DNA from: Silene conica
Lineage: Eukaryota; Streptophyta; Magnoliopsida; Caryophyllales; Caryophyllaceae
Direction of reading: 5' to 3'
Assembly: GCA_029255685.2 (NCBI GenBank)
Contig: CM055312.2
Coordinates: forward strand, 25,638,203 to 25,702,202
Length of the DNA stretch: 64,000 nt
The notes below the pieces were generated by a model. The model was not told the origin of the DNA and did no database searches. It saw only the letters and a program-made list of their open reading frames with translations. The translations under genes and the position numbers were made by a program. This document shows positions 49,074-62,127 of the stretch, one piece after another; position 1 is the stretch's first letter, and the number at the start of each line of letters is the position of its first letter.

Positions 49074-50382
49074 TGTTGGGAATTGAGGTTCCCTTATATT
49101 ATACTCAAATCTAATATGAGTTTTGTTTCTTTAAGTTTAGGTCATAAAACTTAAATGGATCTTATGCATGCATGATGATATCATAAGATGTGATAGTCCT
49201 TACATTGGTTTTAGAAGGTTTATACTCAATAATCACCTATTATATGAGTCTTCAAACCACCGAAATACCCTTAAACGATCTAAGAAAAATCGTCTCCAAA
49301 AGATGCGTATCAAGGACCCGATCTCAAATTAATACTAATTTTGTTACTAGAAAATTAGTATAAGTATACTAGAAATAATAATAATAATATTACTCTTAAT
49401 ATTATTAGTATAGGAAATAATTATTTCCTTAGTAAAAACTATTTTACTTAGAAATATATTGAGAATGATGTTGTGGTGTTGTGTTAGTGTAAGCATCAAC
49501 TTAGCAACAACAACTAGTGTGCAAAAACCCTTAAACATTTGTGAGGTGTGTTTGAGTGTATTTAAAGAGCAAATGTGAGCTTACTTGCTCACTCTTTGGC
49601 CGGCAATCACATGCCCACAATGGCCTATGCATGCCCTTTCTTTTACTTACACAAAGGCAAGAATATGCCTTACACTCTTACACATTCACTTACACACACA
49701 ATCCTTATACACTTACACACACAAACTCACATGTATACTACATGTTTACACGGTCCAAATGAGGTCCAAAATGGACCCATTTTATCTTTGTCAATTGTGT
49801 TAATTTGTAACATGTCACATATGTTGCATAACACATGACCCAATTTGTTAATTGTGCAATTTTAACTATTAAAATTCATAATTTACAAATTTATTACATT
49901 TAAATAATTTCACTAATAATTTCGAAATTATTATTGTATAAAAATGTAATGTCATAATTTAATTACAACTCTTTGTAATTTTATGATCAACCGTGTTCAT
50001 TCTCAATTTAATCGTTTCCCAAACGAATAAATAAAAACCGAGTAATAAAACTATTTTATTACTTTGACTATTATTATTATAATCCCATTATAAAAATATT
50101 CGGCATATAAAATTATTTCCAAAATTTCCAGTTATTAATTAATTTGTATCCAATACAATATTAATTAATTATTCCATTGAGACGGAATTCCTTAAAGATA
50201 TGACCTTAAGGGATCAACTGATCACCACCATCATATGACGATAATGTCAAACTCTAGACAACCAATCATTATCGATAAATGTTGATCAGTCGACTTTAAA
50301 AGAGTAACACTCCCAGTTGTGTTTCATTCAAATGAGTTTTAATTACGTCAACACACTATTGTCGAGGACACTTCCTCCAACA
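49074..50382 (-). repeat. 3' LTR of the gag-only element
   Basis: The plus strand reads TGTTGGGAATTGAGGTTCC to GGACACTTCCTCCAACA. It is nearly identical to 56933-58241. Short ORFs over 49556-49838 recur exactly in both LTRs and have no known motif. Confidence 0.97.
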
Positions 50383-50400
50383 ATCTCCCACTTGTCCGAG
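50383..50400 (-). promoter_or_regulatory. PPT of the gag-only element
   Basis: On the minus strand TCGGACAAGTGGGAGAT is followed directly by the LTR start TGTTGGAGGAAG. Purine-rich with the usual position. Confidence 0.8.
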
Positions 50401-53400
50401 ACAAGTGTGTGTCACCAATTCTCTTGCCCTATTACTATCTCCCACTCAATGCATGGCGTCCTCTCAGGTCGTGCCGGCAATTGATTAAAATCTAGAGTGT
50501 TTTATCTCGATCTGGAGTTTATAACTACTGACCGGAATTATCTACCATAGATACCTTCCGAGCGTGGCCACGCATTTCTAGTTATCATTCTCCTCGAGTG
50601 GCCTAGAGATATTTCTCAACCCTGACAAGGGGTGGACAATTCCTAATTGACTTATTCCTTCCGGCTGGCCACAGCCCATCATAACCCAAAATATGTCCTT
50701 ATAAACCCCAGTTACGAAGGTGTTAGGACATAAATCAAAGTTAATCTGAAAACTATGCCACCTCAGAGAACAGTCATCAGTCCAAGAACTGACTCATGTG
50801 AAACACGATAGATGCTCCCGCCACGACCAGGCAGTCTTTTAATAAGAGTACGCCAGAGCTCTATCAGCGGTCATTAGCCCGGCAAATGTATCTTAACATG
50901 TCTATGCCTAGGTGATCGATTAGTCATCCCGTATGACTCTATGGCAATTGAACTCGCCATCAATCGCATCACACATCCGGTTGCATTGAGATGTCACCTC
51001 ACTTAAGCAACTAGGGGCGAGGTCATGATAATTCAATTCACTTTAATGAGGTTCAATATGGTCTTACCATCCCATTTGAATTTTACTTGACCTTTCGTGA
51101 GTTATAAATAACTCAAACAATTAGTGGATTCTACCATCCAAGTGGTCAACCTTTGAACACCATTTAATTTACAATCAGCTTTAGGGTCTCTCGTTTATAT
51201 CCCTTAAAATTGTAATTATCTTCATTTTGAGTAAACCAGGTTTACCACGGTTCGTGCGAGCGTTCACTTTGCGGATCATATACATACATTAATCTTTCAT
51301 TTAAAAGATACAAGTCATTCTCATGACTAGCGAATAAGATTATGTGCATTGTGTAACTCCCAGCCACAGCAACGCCTTTACATAATTTATGAACTTACAC
51401 ATTTTGTAGAATCTTGTGATGACCATGCAGTTAAAATACAAGTCATCGAGATGCATAGTCAATGAATATAAGCCAAAGATTATCACAAATCTTCGCTTGG
51501 TATCTTGGAACTTGAGTCGTTGCAAACCTTTTACCATACGACTAAGTTATCTTCCAAAATCTTGAATTTGTCTTTCATCTTCATTGGAGAATACTTTGAC
51601 AATTGATCAAGGTTTAATCATTGGTTTAACACTTGCTCAACAGGTTGTCCTGTAAGCGGCGCGCATCCACTTTACACGATTATACTAATGGCGGAAACAT
51701 TAGTGTTTTAAACGTGCAAACAATAGTACTTAAGGTTCGATAAATTTCCATGATCCCATCATGGTTACACTATCTTCATCTCCATGAACAACCTTAATAC
51801 TAACATCAAGATGTCTCTTATAATCTTAACTAAACATCCCATGTTTAATTAGATTTAATTCATATCAATATGTCATCTAGAACCAAAAACTCGTGTACCT
51901 TTCATGAGTATCAATGCTTCATTCCAAACGAGCAATGAGTTGTTTTAGATAACGTTTACTCCCACTAAACTCTTGTTCTTGCCTGATTCTGAAGATCCCG
52001 AAGTCATACCCATGACTCAATAGCTTCAAATCCTGGAGCGAGAACTCCCACTGAACTTTACATTTAACTGTAAATCATAAAGCTCCCACTCAATTCGATG
52101 TTCCTTAACATTTAACGAATTGAAATGGTTGGGACTTCAACCATATGTGCTAATAGTCACATCCTTTTCAAGTACCCTTTTGAAAAGCGGTTACTGAGCT
52201 TACTGAATTCATTCTCAATGAATTACTTTACTACTTTCAACAAAGTTACCCTTAACTTTGTAGACTGCAGACATCCACATGTCTGCTTATGCTTCTCTCA
52301 ATAAATCTCATTTATCAGCACGTATATTTTATAAATTTCATGGTTCTTTGCATTGGCACAGTTAGATCACCATCCAAATCCAAGAACCCTTTCTTGAGCC
52401 TTTACAAAGTCTTTTGAATATTTTTCTTCGAGTGTCCTCCCGTAGTTTCTATAAGAGTCTTTTCTTATGGTATATAATTTTGTGTGTGGGAACTTTCAGT
52501 TCCCCACATTTATCTTATCTTGTACTGTACGAGGACTCTATCATGGATCTTATCCATGTATAGAATTTTTCCTTACAGACTTCAAGAATTTATCTTTGAA
52601 GTATCCTCCAGGGCCGGGGCCGTTGGGATATAAGGCGTAGATTTATACCAGACCGTAGATCTTATCTACAACCTTTGGGCTTATCCACAACTTTTGGGAT
52701 GATAAGGCGTAGAATCTTATCCACAGCCTAATCTACCTTTTACAACCATAAGGTGTAAATTTTCTAAATCGTAGATCCTATCCACAACTTTATCTACCTT
52801 CTAAATCTCTTACACAACCAAAACACAATAAATCCTACTATTCACTAATAGATCACATCCATTGTGCTTGTCAAAATCATATGCTATTTGTGGCTTTTCA
52901 AATTTCTCCCACTCTATCTTTGTAATAATAATCCCATTTTATCACCAAAGATAGCTACTAAGGCCACAAGCAATGACTTTGATGTTGGTTTGTGTACCCT
53001 TATGATTTATTACAGAAAATATTCGTTTTATAGCTTAGATAGTTTAGAATGGTTGATAACTTTTCCTCTTTAATTAAGTTCTTAACTTAATTTGATTTTG
53101 ATTTGATTTGAATTAAGTATCCTATACTTATTCTGTCTCAATGGTCATACATTGAATTGTCACAAGCAATTCTATTTTATGTTAAGATTTGCAAGTGTTA
53201 AAACTAATTAAGAACATAAATATAAAACCAATAGTGACTTGGGTTGAAAACCAAGTCACCTCATTATCCAAAATACAACCAATTGTTTAAAGGATTAACA
53301 TTTCCTCGTCCAACAAGGAAATAAAATACGGATTTTAAATTGTTCTTACAACACTTGAAATACTAGTAAAATAAGCAGAAAAACAAAGCTCCTTGATCAT

Positions 53401-53534
53401 CCTGAGTGGAGCTACTCTTAGTTCCAATGATCCATTATGCTTGATTTTTCTTTCCCTTATTTTTGTTTCCATGCCCTAATTCAAGTAAGAAGAGCATTCA
53501 CATCATAACTTGTATCATAATACGTTAGTTGAGA
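50401..53534 (-). other. 3' non-coding region of the gag-only element
   Basis: About 3.1 kb where protease, integrase, RT and RNase H would lie in a full Copia. No pol motif was found in six frames. The part nearest the PPT (50400-51100) shares blocks with the Copia-1 tail at 1384-2150, so this region derives from a conserved 3' leader. A GTAGAT-rich patch with repeated ...TCTTATCCACA... lies at 52640-52800. Confidence 0.8.
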
Positions 53535-54443
53535 TTAACACAAAACAGAGACAGTTATCATACCAACTGGAAGAATCTTCCCAGCTTTGAGATCGCTGAG
53601 ATATCTGGAACAATTCCTCTTCTTATGTCCTTTATTATTACAATAAAAGCACCTGGCTCCTTGAGGAGCGCTCTTGTTGGGATCTGATGTGCTTGCCTCC
53701 GAAGACACATTCTTTGAACCTTTGGAAGGTTGCCTCCCCTTAGCCCTACCCTTCTTATCGAACTTTCCTTTGCCCTTAACATTTATATAGAGCTCATCCT
53801 TAGGGGAACTAACATTTAGGTCCATATCCCTTTCTACTTGCACGATCATATTGTGCAATTCATCGAGAGAGATGTCTTGGTTCCTTATGTTGAAATTCAT
53901 TCGGAATTGTACATAAGTCTTCACCTTAGACAAGGAATGGAGGATTCTGTCAATCACAAGTTCCTCAGGAATGTCCACTTGATTCATCCTTAGGGTTACT
54001 ACATGCTCAATTATCTTGAGTACATGTGGGCTAACCTTTTGCCCCTCCTTAAGGTTGAGATCAAAGAAGGCCGATGCTGCCCCGTATTGGACAATTCTCG
54101 AAGCCTTTGAGAACATAGTCACAAGCCTGGAGTAGATCTCATAGGCCGTGCCAATCTTTATGGCACTCCTTTGGAGTTCCGGCTCCATCGAGAAGATCAA
54201 AACATTTTTGATTGTCGCAGACTCCTTCTGATAAGTATCATAGGGCCGTCTTGCTGCGGCGGTGGCATTTTCTGCAGGTTCAGGAGGTGATTCTTCAATG
54301 AGGAATTCGGTCTTACCGTCTCCCTCTGCCGCTAACAATAGTTGGGCATCCCAATCGGCAAAGTTCGCCCCATTCTTTTCTAGCTTACAACGATCCATGA
54401 AGGAACGTAACCATGAAGTGTTTGTAGTAGTGGAAGTAGTCAT
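53535..54443 (-). CDS. Copia gag polyprotein, intact, gag-only
   Basis: A 302-residue ORF from ATG at 54443. It would form virus-like particles and bind retrotransposon RNA in the cytoplasm. The N-terminus (MTTSTTTNTSWLRSFMD) leads into a UBN2-type gag domain, about residues 20-200, with LEKNGANFADWDAQLL, IKNVLIFSMEP, IVQYGAASAFFDL and DRILHSLSKVKTYVQFRMNF. A basic, lysine-rich linker follows at about 220-262, then one CCHC zinc knuckle (CFYCNNKGHKKRNC, about 265-278). The stop comes shortly after LKAGKILPVGM. In Copia-1 the same point (IKAGRVTPVGM) reads on into protease, so this gag is cut at the gag/protease border. No internal stop. Confidence 0.93.
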   Translation of the reverse strand: MTTSTTTNTSWLRSFMDRCKLEKNGANFADWDAQLLLAAEGDGKTEFLIEESPPEPAENATAAARRPYDTYQKESATIKNVLIFSMEPELQRSAIKIGTAYEIYSRLVTMFSKASRIVQYGAASAFFDLNLKEGQKVSPHVLKIIEHVVTLRMNQVDIPEELVIDRILHSLSKVKTYVQFRMNFNIRNQDISLDELHNMIVQVERDMDLNVSSPKDELYINVKGKGKFDKKGRAKGRQPSKGSKNVSSEASTSDPNKSAPQGARCFYCNNKGHKKRNCSRYLSDLKAGKILPVGMITVSVLC

Positions 54444-56918
54444 GATTGATATTGATACGAAGACTACAAAATTTTAAACATATGAAGAAATTAAATGCTA
54501 ATCGTTTTAATTTTCATTTTTAACTTGTAAACATATTTATCAAGCTAATGCATCTATAAAATGACCTCTATCCAATTTTATAAATGATTCCAAGACCCAA
54601 ACCCATACTACCGAAATCGTGAACCACTGGAACTCCGACCCAATGATATGGTTTGGTGGGTTAAAATGAACCGGTTCTACCCTAGAACTCTTGGTTGATG
54701 ACAAATCATAATTTATACATCTTAGCCCGGAACACATTGACCACTGGTCCTCTACACTTCCGTTGAGTACAAACCAAATTTCAAATGCATCGGGATGCGA
54801 TCCGCCCACTGGACTGAATCCATCCCATCGCCCCACTTATCCTACGTAATGGGGTTCGTACTGCCCACTGGACTAGCACCACCCCACGAAATAGAAGCTC
54901 ATGGGTTCTACTATTTGGTAAGGCTAATTCTCAATTGTTTAGTTTAATATAGAGGTCTTGTCAATTTATTATCTATCTCCTTTAAGCGAATCAAATCGGT
55001 GAACTCGATAATTATAATTGACACGGTCGTTTTCAACGATCTAAACTAGTATGCATGTTTATGGCGATTTGGCTATGCATGCAAACATATTAAAATGCAA
55101 AAGTAAAAGCAATAAAGCAATAAAATCCTAGTATGGCCTTCCTAGTAATACTAAAAACTAATTAACTATTACAAATTCGGAAACCAACTCCATGGTCCCT
55201 TGAACTTCATTGGCACGCCATCCAAGAAAACACCGTCTTGTCGGAATTCCTTTCCGTATGGCACCGTCTTTTGGATCTCCGGAATTACAATAAAATAATA
55301 AAACTATTCTATTGTAAAATTGAAAATTTAAATTACAAACCCGTGATACGAGATCACATAAATTACAACCTAATCAATATTCCCTTTCATTACGGGTAAT
55401 ATTGATTAAAACTAAGGCCATACTAAGAAAAATTACATAATTCCAAATTATATAAATAACATTCAAAATATGACATTCATATTAAATAAATTGCAATAAT
55501 AAAATATGTATGCACATGCTCAATTTTTAATGCCAAATCGCCTTATGGGAGCAAATATCTCATATTTGTTTACGGTTTTTACGGATATGCGCGATTTTAA
55601 CTATTAAAATCATCAAAATTACATAAATCTAATTTATGTCCAAGTTAATCATCCCAACTTACTTTAGGAATCAATGTTTAGTCTCTACTAATATTTGATC
55701 ATGATATAACTTGATTTTGCATTATTGTTCATAGATTACTTGTATTTTCGGGAAAAATAAACAAAATACGGCCATATGAGTCAAATAAAATTCAAAATTT
55801 AAAATTCAAAATTTTAAACTTTCTGGAAATTTTCTAAAAATTCAGAAATTATTAAAATGGTCTTTTGCAAATATATATGGTTTATTTCTTAAATAAATCG
55901 TATAATAGTCGTTTTTATGATTAAAATCCGATTTAAATTATAAAAACTTGTGATAAATTGCTATAAATTTTTAGTCATCCTAAAATACATATTAGAATCT
56001 GAAAATGACCAAAAATTACAGACCATACTCGAAAATTTTATTTTCGACTCATAAATCATGATTATTAGCTAATTAACTCATTAAAAATTAATAATCATAA
56101 AAACAGAAACTTTTTGATATCCAACTTTTAGATCTGATGTTCCTATTATATAGGACATCCATGGGTAAAATTTTATGCCATAATATTAAGATTAACTATT
56201 TTTAACACAACAAGTCACTATTTATCCGATTTTAACTATTAAAATCATAAATCATGCATCACTTGAGAATAAATTCCCAAAATTTATATACATTCTGTAA
56301 ATATTGCATGTGACTTTGTGTAAAATTTTTATGGCAAAATTCCAACTATAACTATTAAAGTCGAATTTGAGTCACTATTAATACGATTTTTACTATAAAA
56401 ATCATTAATCATGCAAAACAAATCCAATAAATCCGAAAATTTATAAAGGTATTTTATATATTGCATGTGACTTCTCATAAAAATTTTAAGGTCAAATTCT
56501 AAATATAACCTTTTATACCCATTTTAACTCATATTATGACTATTTATCTCATAAAATTCATAATCCATGCATATTAACTCCATTTCTTACGAAAAATCAT
56601 ATACAATATATTAAATATGCATGTGAGAACATATCAAAAAATCTCGGCCAGAAACTATTTCTAACTATTTTTCCCATTAATTGTTGTTTAAAACCGTTTT
56701 AAACTACAAAATATACAAATAAATATAAAAATGAACAATAAAAATCCATAAAATTATTTTTATGTCCTAAAACCATTTTAGAATCAGAAACTTTAACAGG
56801 CAAAATTATTTTGTGATTTATCATAATAAACACAAAATTTTCGAAAAAATCGAAATATATATGTTAATCCGTTTTTAACATAAATCATGAATCCGATCAT
56901 GCATGCAACAACCTTAAT
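54444..56918 (-). other. 5' leader of the gag-only element
   Basis: A 2.5-kb non-coding stretch between PBS and gag. TGCCCACTGGACT occurs twice (about 54805 and 54858). The rest is AT-rich. It is comparable in length to the Copia-1 leader and may hold packaging signals, but none can be named. Confidence 0.75.
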
Positions 56919-56930
56919 GCTCTGATACCA
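56919..56930 (-). promoter_or_regulatory. PBS of the gag-only element
   Basis: On the minus strand TGGTATCAGAGC follows the LTR end CAATTCCCAACA after the 2-nt spacer AT. Initiator tRNA-Met type. Confidence 0.93.
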
Positions 56931-56932
56931 AT

Positions 56933-58241
56933 TGTTGGGAATTGAGGTTCCCTTATATTATACTCAAATCTAATATGAGTTTTGTTTCTTTAAGTTTAGG
57001 TCATAAAACTTAAATGGATCTTATGCATGCATGATGATATCATAAGATGTGATAGTCCTTACATTGGTTTTAGAAGGTTTATACTCAATAATCACCTATT
57101 ATATGAGTCTTCAAACCACCGAAATACCCTTAAACGATCTAAGAAAAATCGTCTCCAAAAGATGCGTATCAAGGACCCGATCTCAAACTAATACTAATTT
57201 TGTTACTAGAAAATTAGTATAAGTATACTAGAAATAATAATAATAATATTACTCTTAATATTATTAGTATAGGAAATAATTATTTCCTTAGTAAAAACTA
57301 TTTTACTTAGAAATATATTGAGAATGATGTTGTGGTGTTGTGTTAGTGTAAGCATCAATTTAGCAACAACAACTAGTGTGCAAAAACCCTTAAACATTTG
57401 TGAGGTGTGTTTGAGTGTATTTAAAGAGCAAATGTGAGCTTACTTGCTCACTCTTTGGCCGGCAATCACATGCCCACAATGGCCTATGCATGCCCTTTCT
57501 TTTACTTACACAAAGGCAAGAATATGCCTTACACTCTTACACATTCACTTACACACACAATCCTTATACACTTACACACACAAACTCACATGTATACTAC
57601 ATGTTTACACGGTCCAAATGAGGTCCAAAATGGACCCATTTTATCTTTGTCAATTGTGTTAATTTGTAACATGTCACATATGTTGCATAACACATGACCC
57701 AATTTGTTAATTGTGCAATTTTAACTATTAAAATTCATAATTTACAAATTTATTACATTTAAATAATTTCACTAATAATTTCGAAATTATTATTGTATAA
57801 AAATGTAATGTCATAATTTAATTACAACTCTTTGTAATTTTATGATCAACCGTGTTCATTCTCAATTTAATCGTTTCCCAAACGAATAAATAAAAACCGA
57901 GTAATAAAACTATTTTATTACTTTGACTATTATTATTATAATCCCATTATGAAAATATTCGTCATATAAAATTATTTCCAAAATTTCCAGTTATTAATTA
58001 ATTTGTATCCAATACAATATTAATTAATTATTCCATTGAGACGGAATTCCTTAAAGATATGACCTTAAGGGATCAACTGATCACCACCATCATATGACGA
58101 TAATGTCAAACTCTAGACAGTCAATCATTATCGATAAATGTTGATCAGTCGACTTTAAAAGAGTAACACTCCCAGTTGTGTTTCATTCAAATGAGTTTTA
58201 ATTACGTCAACGCACTATTGTCGAGGACACTTCCTCCAACA
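56933..58241 (-). repeat. 5' LTR of the gag-only element
   Basis: 1309 bp, the same length as the 3' LTR and differing at about seven positions seen by eye. The CTAAT duplication follows at 58242-58246. Confidence 0.97.
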
Positions 58242-58246
58242 CTAAT

Positions 58247-58850
58247 AAGTTGGAATTTTCACTTTTCAAAAATAATGTTTTGTCCACTGATCCTCTCTTG
58301 AATCCGCTTTCCAATAGAAACTTTGATAATTTGGCGTACCATGCTCGAGGTGCTTGTTTCAGGCCATAAAGAGCTTTGTCTAATCTGAATACATGCTCCT
58401 TGAGTTTGCTGTCAGGAAATCCAGGAGGTTGTTCGACGTAAACTTCCTCCTGAAGATAGCCATTAAGAAAGGCAGTCTTAACCTCCATCTGAAATAGTTT
58501 CATTCCTTTATGTGCAGCAAAAGTTATGAGCAAGCGAATTGCCTCAAGACGAGCTACAGGAGCGAAGGTTTCGTCATAATCGATTCCTTCTTGTTGGTTG
58601 TATCCTTGAACAACTAGTCTGACCTTGTTTCGCACAATAACTCCAGAGTCATCAAGTTTATTTCTAAATACCCATCTAGTTCCAATTACTGATCGATCTT
58701 TAGGTCGAGGAACAAGATGCCAAACTTTGTTTCTATCGAACTATTGAATGAAGCTCTTCTTGCATGGCAACTATCCAGTCAGGTTCTGCGAGAGCTTCTT
58801 TTATATTTGAAGGTTCAATTGTGGAGAGGAAGGAGTAGAATGAGCAGAAG
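58247..58850 (-). pseudogene. SIRE-like Copia pol: RT N-terminal part
   Basis: On the minus strand from about 58800: EALAEPDWIVAMQEELHSI, a stop near 58743, [20 protein letters not shown], then [76 protein letters not shown] and [11 protein letters not shown]. The frame continues at 49068 across the gag-only element. The sequence ends abruptly near 58850; integrase, gag and the 5' LTR of this element are missing, so it is truncated. Confidence 0.92.
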
Positions 58851-58859
58851 TTGTTTAAG

Positions 58860-58894
58860 CTTATTCATTTGCTCAAAGCCACCAAATGAATAAG
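58860..58894. repeat. Perfect 12-bp inverted repeat at the SIRE truncation point
   Basis: CTTATTCATTTG (58860-58871) and CAAATGAATAAG (58883-58894) are separated by 11 nt. It lies just outside the last recognisable pol codons. Confidence 0.85.
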
Positions 58895-59505
58895 GAGAAA
58901 ATAACCAATTAAGGTTGTGCCAAAAAAAGAAGTATAAAGTGAATGTTAGAACACTCTTCAACATAGGAGAAACTTTAAAGATGCGTCAAAAAATGAGTAA
59001 ATAAGAATAGTTTGATGATAAAAATACGAGCACAAATTAACCTCAACGTTCCAAGAGCACTTGACAATAACAAAGGACATCAAACGCGTGCTGAGGTGGG
59101 GAGGAGAGATCCAAAAGAGAAAAATCTAAGAGGACTAAGGCTATATCATATCTATATTAGTCATTGATCATACTTTAGATATAAAAATCAAAAGAGAGAA
59201 GACGTTTGCATAGTGTATTTAAAACAACGTTAAGCCAATTAAAATAAAAATAGGTTATCATGTTTGTTTTGTTTTACCAATTAAACATCTCAAAACTCTT
59301 ATCTAAAGGGAAAAAAAGGTGTCATTCAAGTGTCAATTAGTGTAGCTAATAAAATCAAAAGATGAAACAAAAATGAATATTAGTCAAGATATGTTAGCAT
59401 TATAATTGTTTTACAATTCTCTTTACAAAATAAAGACGATCTTTTAAACATTTTACATATAACCAATCCTTTTAGAGTTCGTGCAACGTACGAATAATAT
59501 ACTAG
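58895..59505 (+). mobile_element. Helitron 3' terminus, body uncertain
   Basis: The hairpin TTCGT-GCAACGT-ACGAA (about 59478-59494) is followed by TAATATA and CTAG at 59502-59505, then T. This fits a Helitron 3' end. The sequence to the left is AT-rich and non-coding, and the 5' TC end was not identified, so the left limit is only the end of SIRE-related sequence. Confidence 0.45.
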
Positions 59506-61345
59506 TAAAAGTATAAATTGTAGTATGTAATAACTTGCATGGCGATTGGGGGCACAACTTCAATTACATTTATGAGCAAGTCTTCTAACTCTCATATCCT
59601 TCACAAGTTTGTGACGGGTTAAATATTACCTATGTGGTGGAAAAGACAAAATAATTTGCTACTATCAAAATATTCTACTTTTGTCTTTATCTCTCTATGT
59701 GGATATTATTTGACCCGTTATACACTTACGACGGATATGTCTGTTATAAATGAGAATTTGTGTACATTTATAGGAGTGCATGACACTTTGAAATATACGG
59801 ACTATTTTATTTCAGCTTTAACAATATTATTTTGACGTAAACAATCTTGACTTGGCATATTATCGATCAACCTACCTCTATTCTTAATCGTAATCGTAAT
59901 TTGTTGTGAATCTTGGTTTGCGGTACAAAATCAAGTCAAATACCGGATTTTAATCAAAACACACTCTATAATATCCTCTCTGTCCCCATAAGCCCGTTTT
60001 AAAGGGGAGTGGTGTACTAAAGGAACATATTAATTAATTAGTAAGTTTTCCTTGCGACGAATATATCCGTGTAAGTATTTGATGGGTCAAATTCTCCTAT
60101 TTGGTTAAATAAGACAAAATATAACGAAACTCAATTAGCTTGTTTTATAATATCAAAGTGAGTAATACTTGACCCGTTACAAGTATGTGACGGATACGTC
60201 CGCAACAAATAAGAATTTGTGTTAATTATGTGGATAGACTCCTATTTGTACCATTTCTTTGTCAAACCTCAGGTTCAAGGGTTCATTTCCTCTGTCAAAC
60301 ACGTTATTTCACTCTACATTTTTCCTAATTAAATATGATTTTTTCCCACTATAACTCAATTTTACCAAAACAAAATCTCATTCTAGACGGGAGATATCCG
60401 CCACTTTGGAGTGACGGATACCATTTTGTCTCACAAAATGCTCATTTAGAGGAGAGAGGGAAGCACATGAGGGGTGCCCCACCTTGTCCCCTATTCGTTT
60501 TGTGAGTGTCATTATCCGTCTCTCCACCCGACCCGTCACAAGCAAGACCAACTGTTTTACCAATTAGGTCATGTTTTTTTACGGCTAGTTGAATTGTATT
60601 AACGAGAGTAATGCTTAATTGAACTAAATTGAATGAAACTGAGGTGAAATGAATTTAGTTGAATTAAAAATTAATTTTATGGAGAGATTAAATATAATTG
60701 ATTGAACGTAAATAAAATTTAATGAAAACCAACCAAGCAAAATTGAAATGAGCTGAAATTAAGCAAAAAAGAACCGGGTTTAGCGTTCTATACAATCAGT
60801 TGTATATATTGTTAATATAAATGTGTAACTTTATAGCAAATAATTTGAGCATTTTACTAATTTTATTAAGAAGAATTTAAGTATCTTAAAAAAAAATAAC
60901 TCAAAATATTATATTTAAATTCAACAATTATACATATAAACTCAACAATTTTGATTTTGACACCTAAAAAAATAAAATTTAAGTCCCAATTAACTAGAGG
61001 AAATTCAGCCCAACGTGAACTTTACTGCCCACTATTGACTCAATCCTCAAAGAACTGGTAACGCATCTCAAGCAACACTCAAATTCAAAATGGTCTGCAT
61101 ATGTCCCAAACCTGAATTAGTGGGCGAGCGAGCGAGAATTTTAGTTTTGGAATAATGAAAAAATTTAGAGGGATGAAATAGTAATAATATAAGGTTTAGT
61201 AAATAAAATTCAGAAATTTGAGAAAATAATTCCAAAAATTTACCTTAGATAATCAGGTCCATTAGGGTCCGCTATCATTAGGGTTTGTTAACCTAGGGAT
61301 TAGGTTTAATCAAGAGGTAAGGTATTATAAATACCTACTCATATA
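59506..61345. other. Gene-free stretch with related MITE-like fragments
   Basis: No gene. Three pieces share a TGACGGATAyGTC / TTGACCCGTTA theme: about 59610-59770, 60060-60225 and 60390-60545. They look like copies of one MITE family in different states of decay. 60580-60790 is rich in TTGAA/TGAAA. The rest shows nothing recognisable. Confidence 0.45.
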
Positions 61346-61585
61346 CTCCCTCCATTCATATCCACTTTGCACCTATTCCATTTCGGTCCATTCGAATCCA
61401 CTTTGCATCTTTCCTTATTTGGTTGTACTTTTAATACTATAATACTATAAAAACACTATTAAGGCCCACTTTTACAACACAATACTACACTTTACACCTA
61501 TTTGTTGTACTTTTATTAATATTTTAACAATGCGTAAAAACCCGTGCATAAAGCAAATGTACTAAGTGGAAATGAATGGAGGGAG
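61346..61585. mobile_element. Stowaway MITE
   Basis: 240 bp with ends CTCCCTCCATTCATATCCACTT and, at the right, GTGGAAATGAATGGAGGGAG. TA lies on both sides (61344-61345, 61586-61587). This is the classic Stowaway (Tc1/mariner) pattern. No ORF. Confidence 0.93.
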
Positions 61586-61620
61586 TATGATGTAACCCGG
61601 ATCTATCAATAGTATAACTA

Positions 61621-61649
61621 CTAGTGTAACACCCGTGAATTTTCACGGG
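61621..61649 (-). mobile_element. Helitron 3' terminus on minus strand (family A)
   Basis: On the minus strand the hairpin CCCGTG-AAAATT-CACGGG is followed by TGTTACA and CTAG (61624-61621), then T. The stem is identical to that at 27940-27956, so these are the same family. The body would extend to the right, where the MULE-type element sits; its 5' end was not found. Confidence 0.6.
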
Positions 61650-62127
61650 GTTGTTACTAATTTTTAGAAATTAAATTTTTGTACTAAATTTGCGAAATAA
61701 GTGTAGCACTGTGAGTTTGATCATTATACGCATATATCTATATAGTTTTCGACTTTTGGTGTCCCCACCTTCCTTGATATAACTATTAAATTGAGTTGAA
61801 CTATCTAATTCATTAATTTAATTTTTACGATACATGTTTTAAACTATAATTAATATAAAATTTATCATTTTGATTATGAGACGTATTCACTTGTCTTTCG
61901 TTATTGCGTACTATACTTACCTCACTACTTATTCAATTTATATTGTTAGTTTTTTTATAGTTGTTGTATAACTATTATTTTCACTACTAATTTTGTTGTT
62001 AATACGTATTATTATTTTACTATCCCTGCAACAAATAATACGTACTAACATCGCTACTCAGGTTGTTATCGCTACTCTTGTTGATATTATTGTTATCTTT
62101 ATTACTCACATTATTGATTATAATTAA

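Larger units (their letters stand above)
49074..58241 (-). mobile_element. Young gag-only Copia element (TR-GAG type)
   Basis: A complete 9168-bp LTR element on the minus strand. LTRs are at 56933-58241 (5') and 49074-50382 (3'), both 1309 bp. It has a PBS, a PPT, and the 5-bp duplication CTAAT (49069-49073, 58242-58246). The only coding sequence is an intact gag ORF (53535-54443). No protease, integrase, RT or RNase H motif is visible in the 6.5-kb interior. This is the layout called TR-GAG (terminal repeats with gag domain). It would need enzymes from a related Copia. By eye only about seven base differences separate the LTRs, so it inserted recently. Confidence 0.93.

Noticed and set aside
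49556..49838. Short ORFs duplicated at 57415-57697
   Set aside because: They lie in the two LTRs of the gag-only element and are identical only because the LTRs are young.
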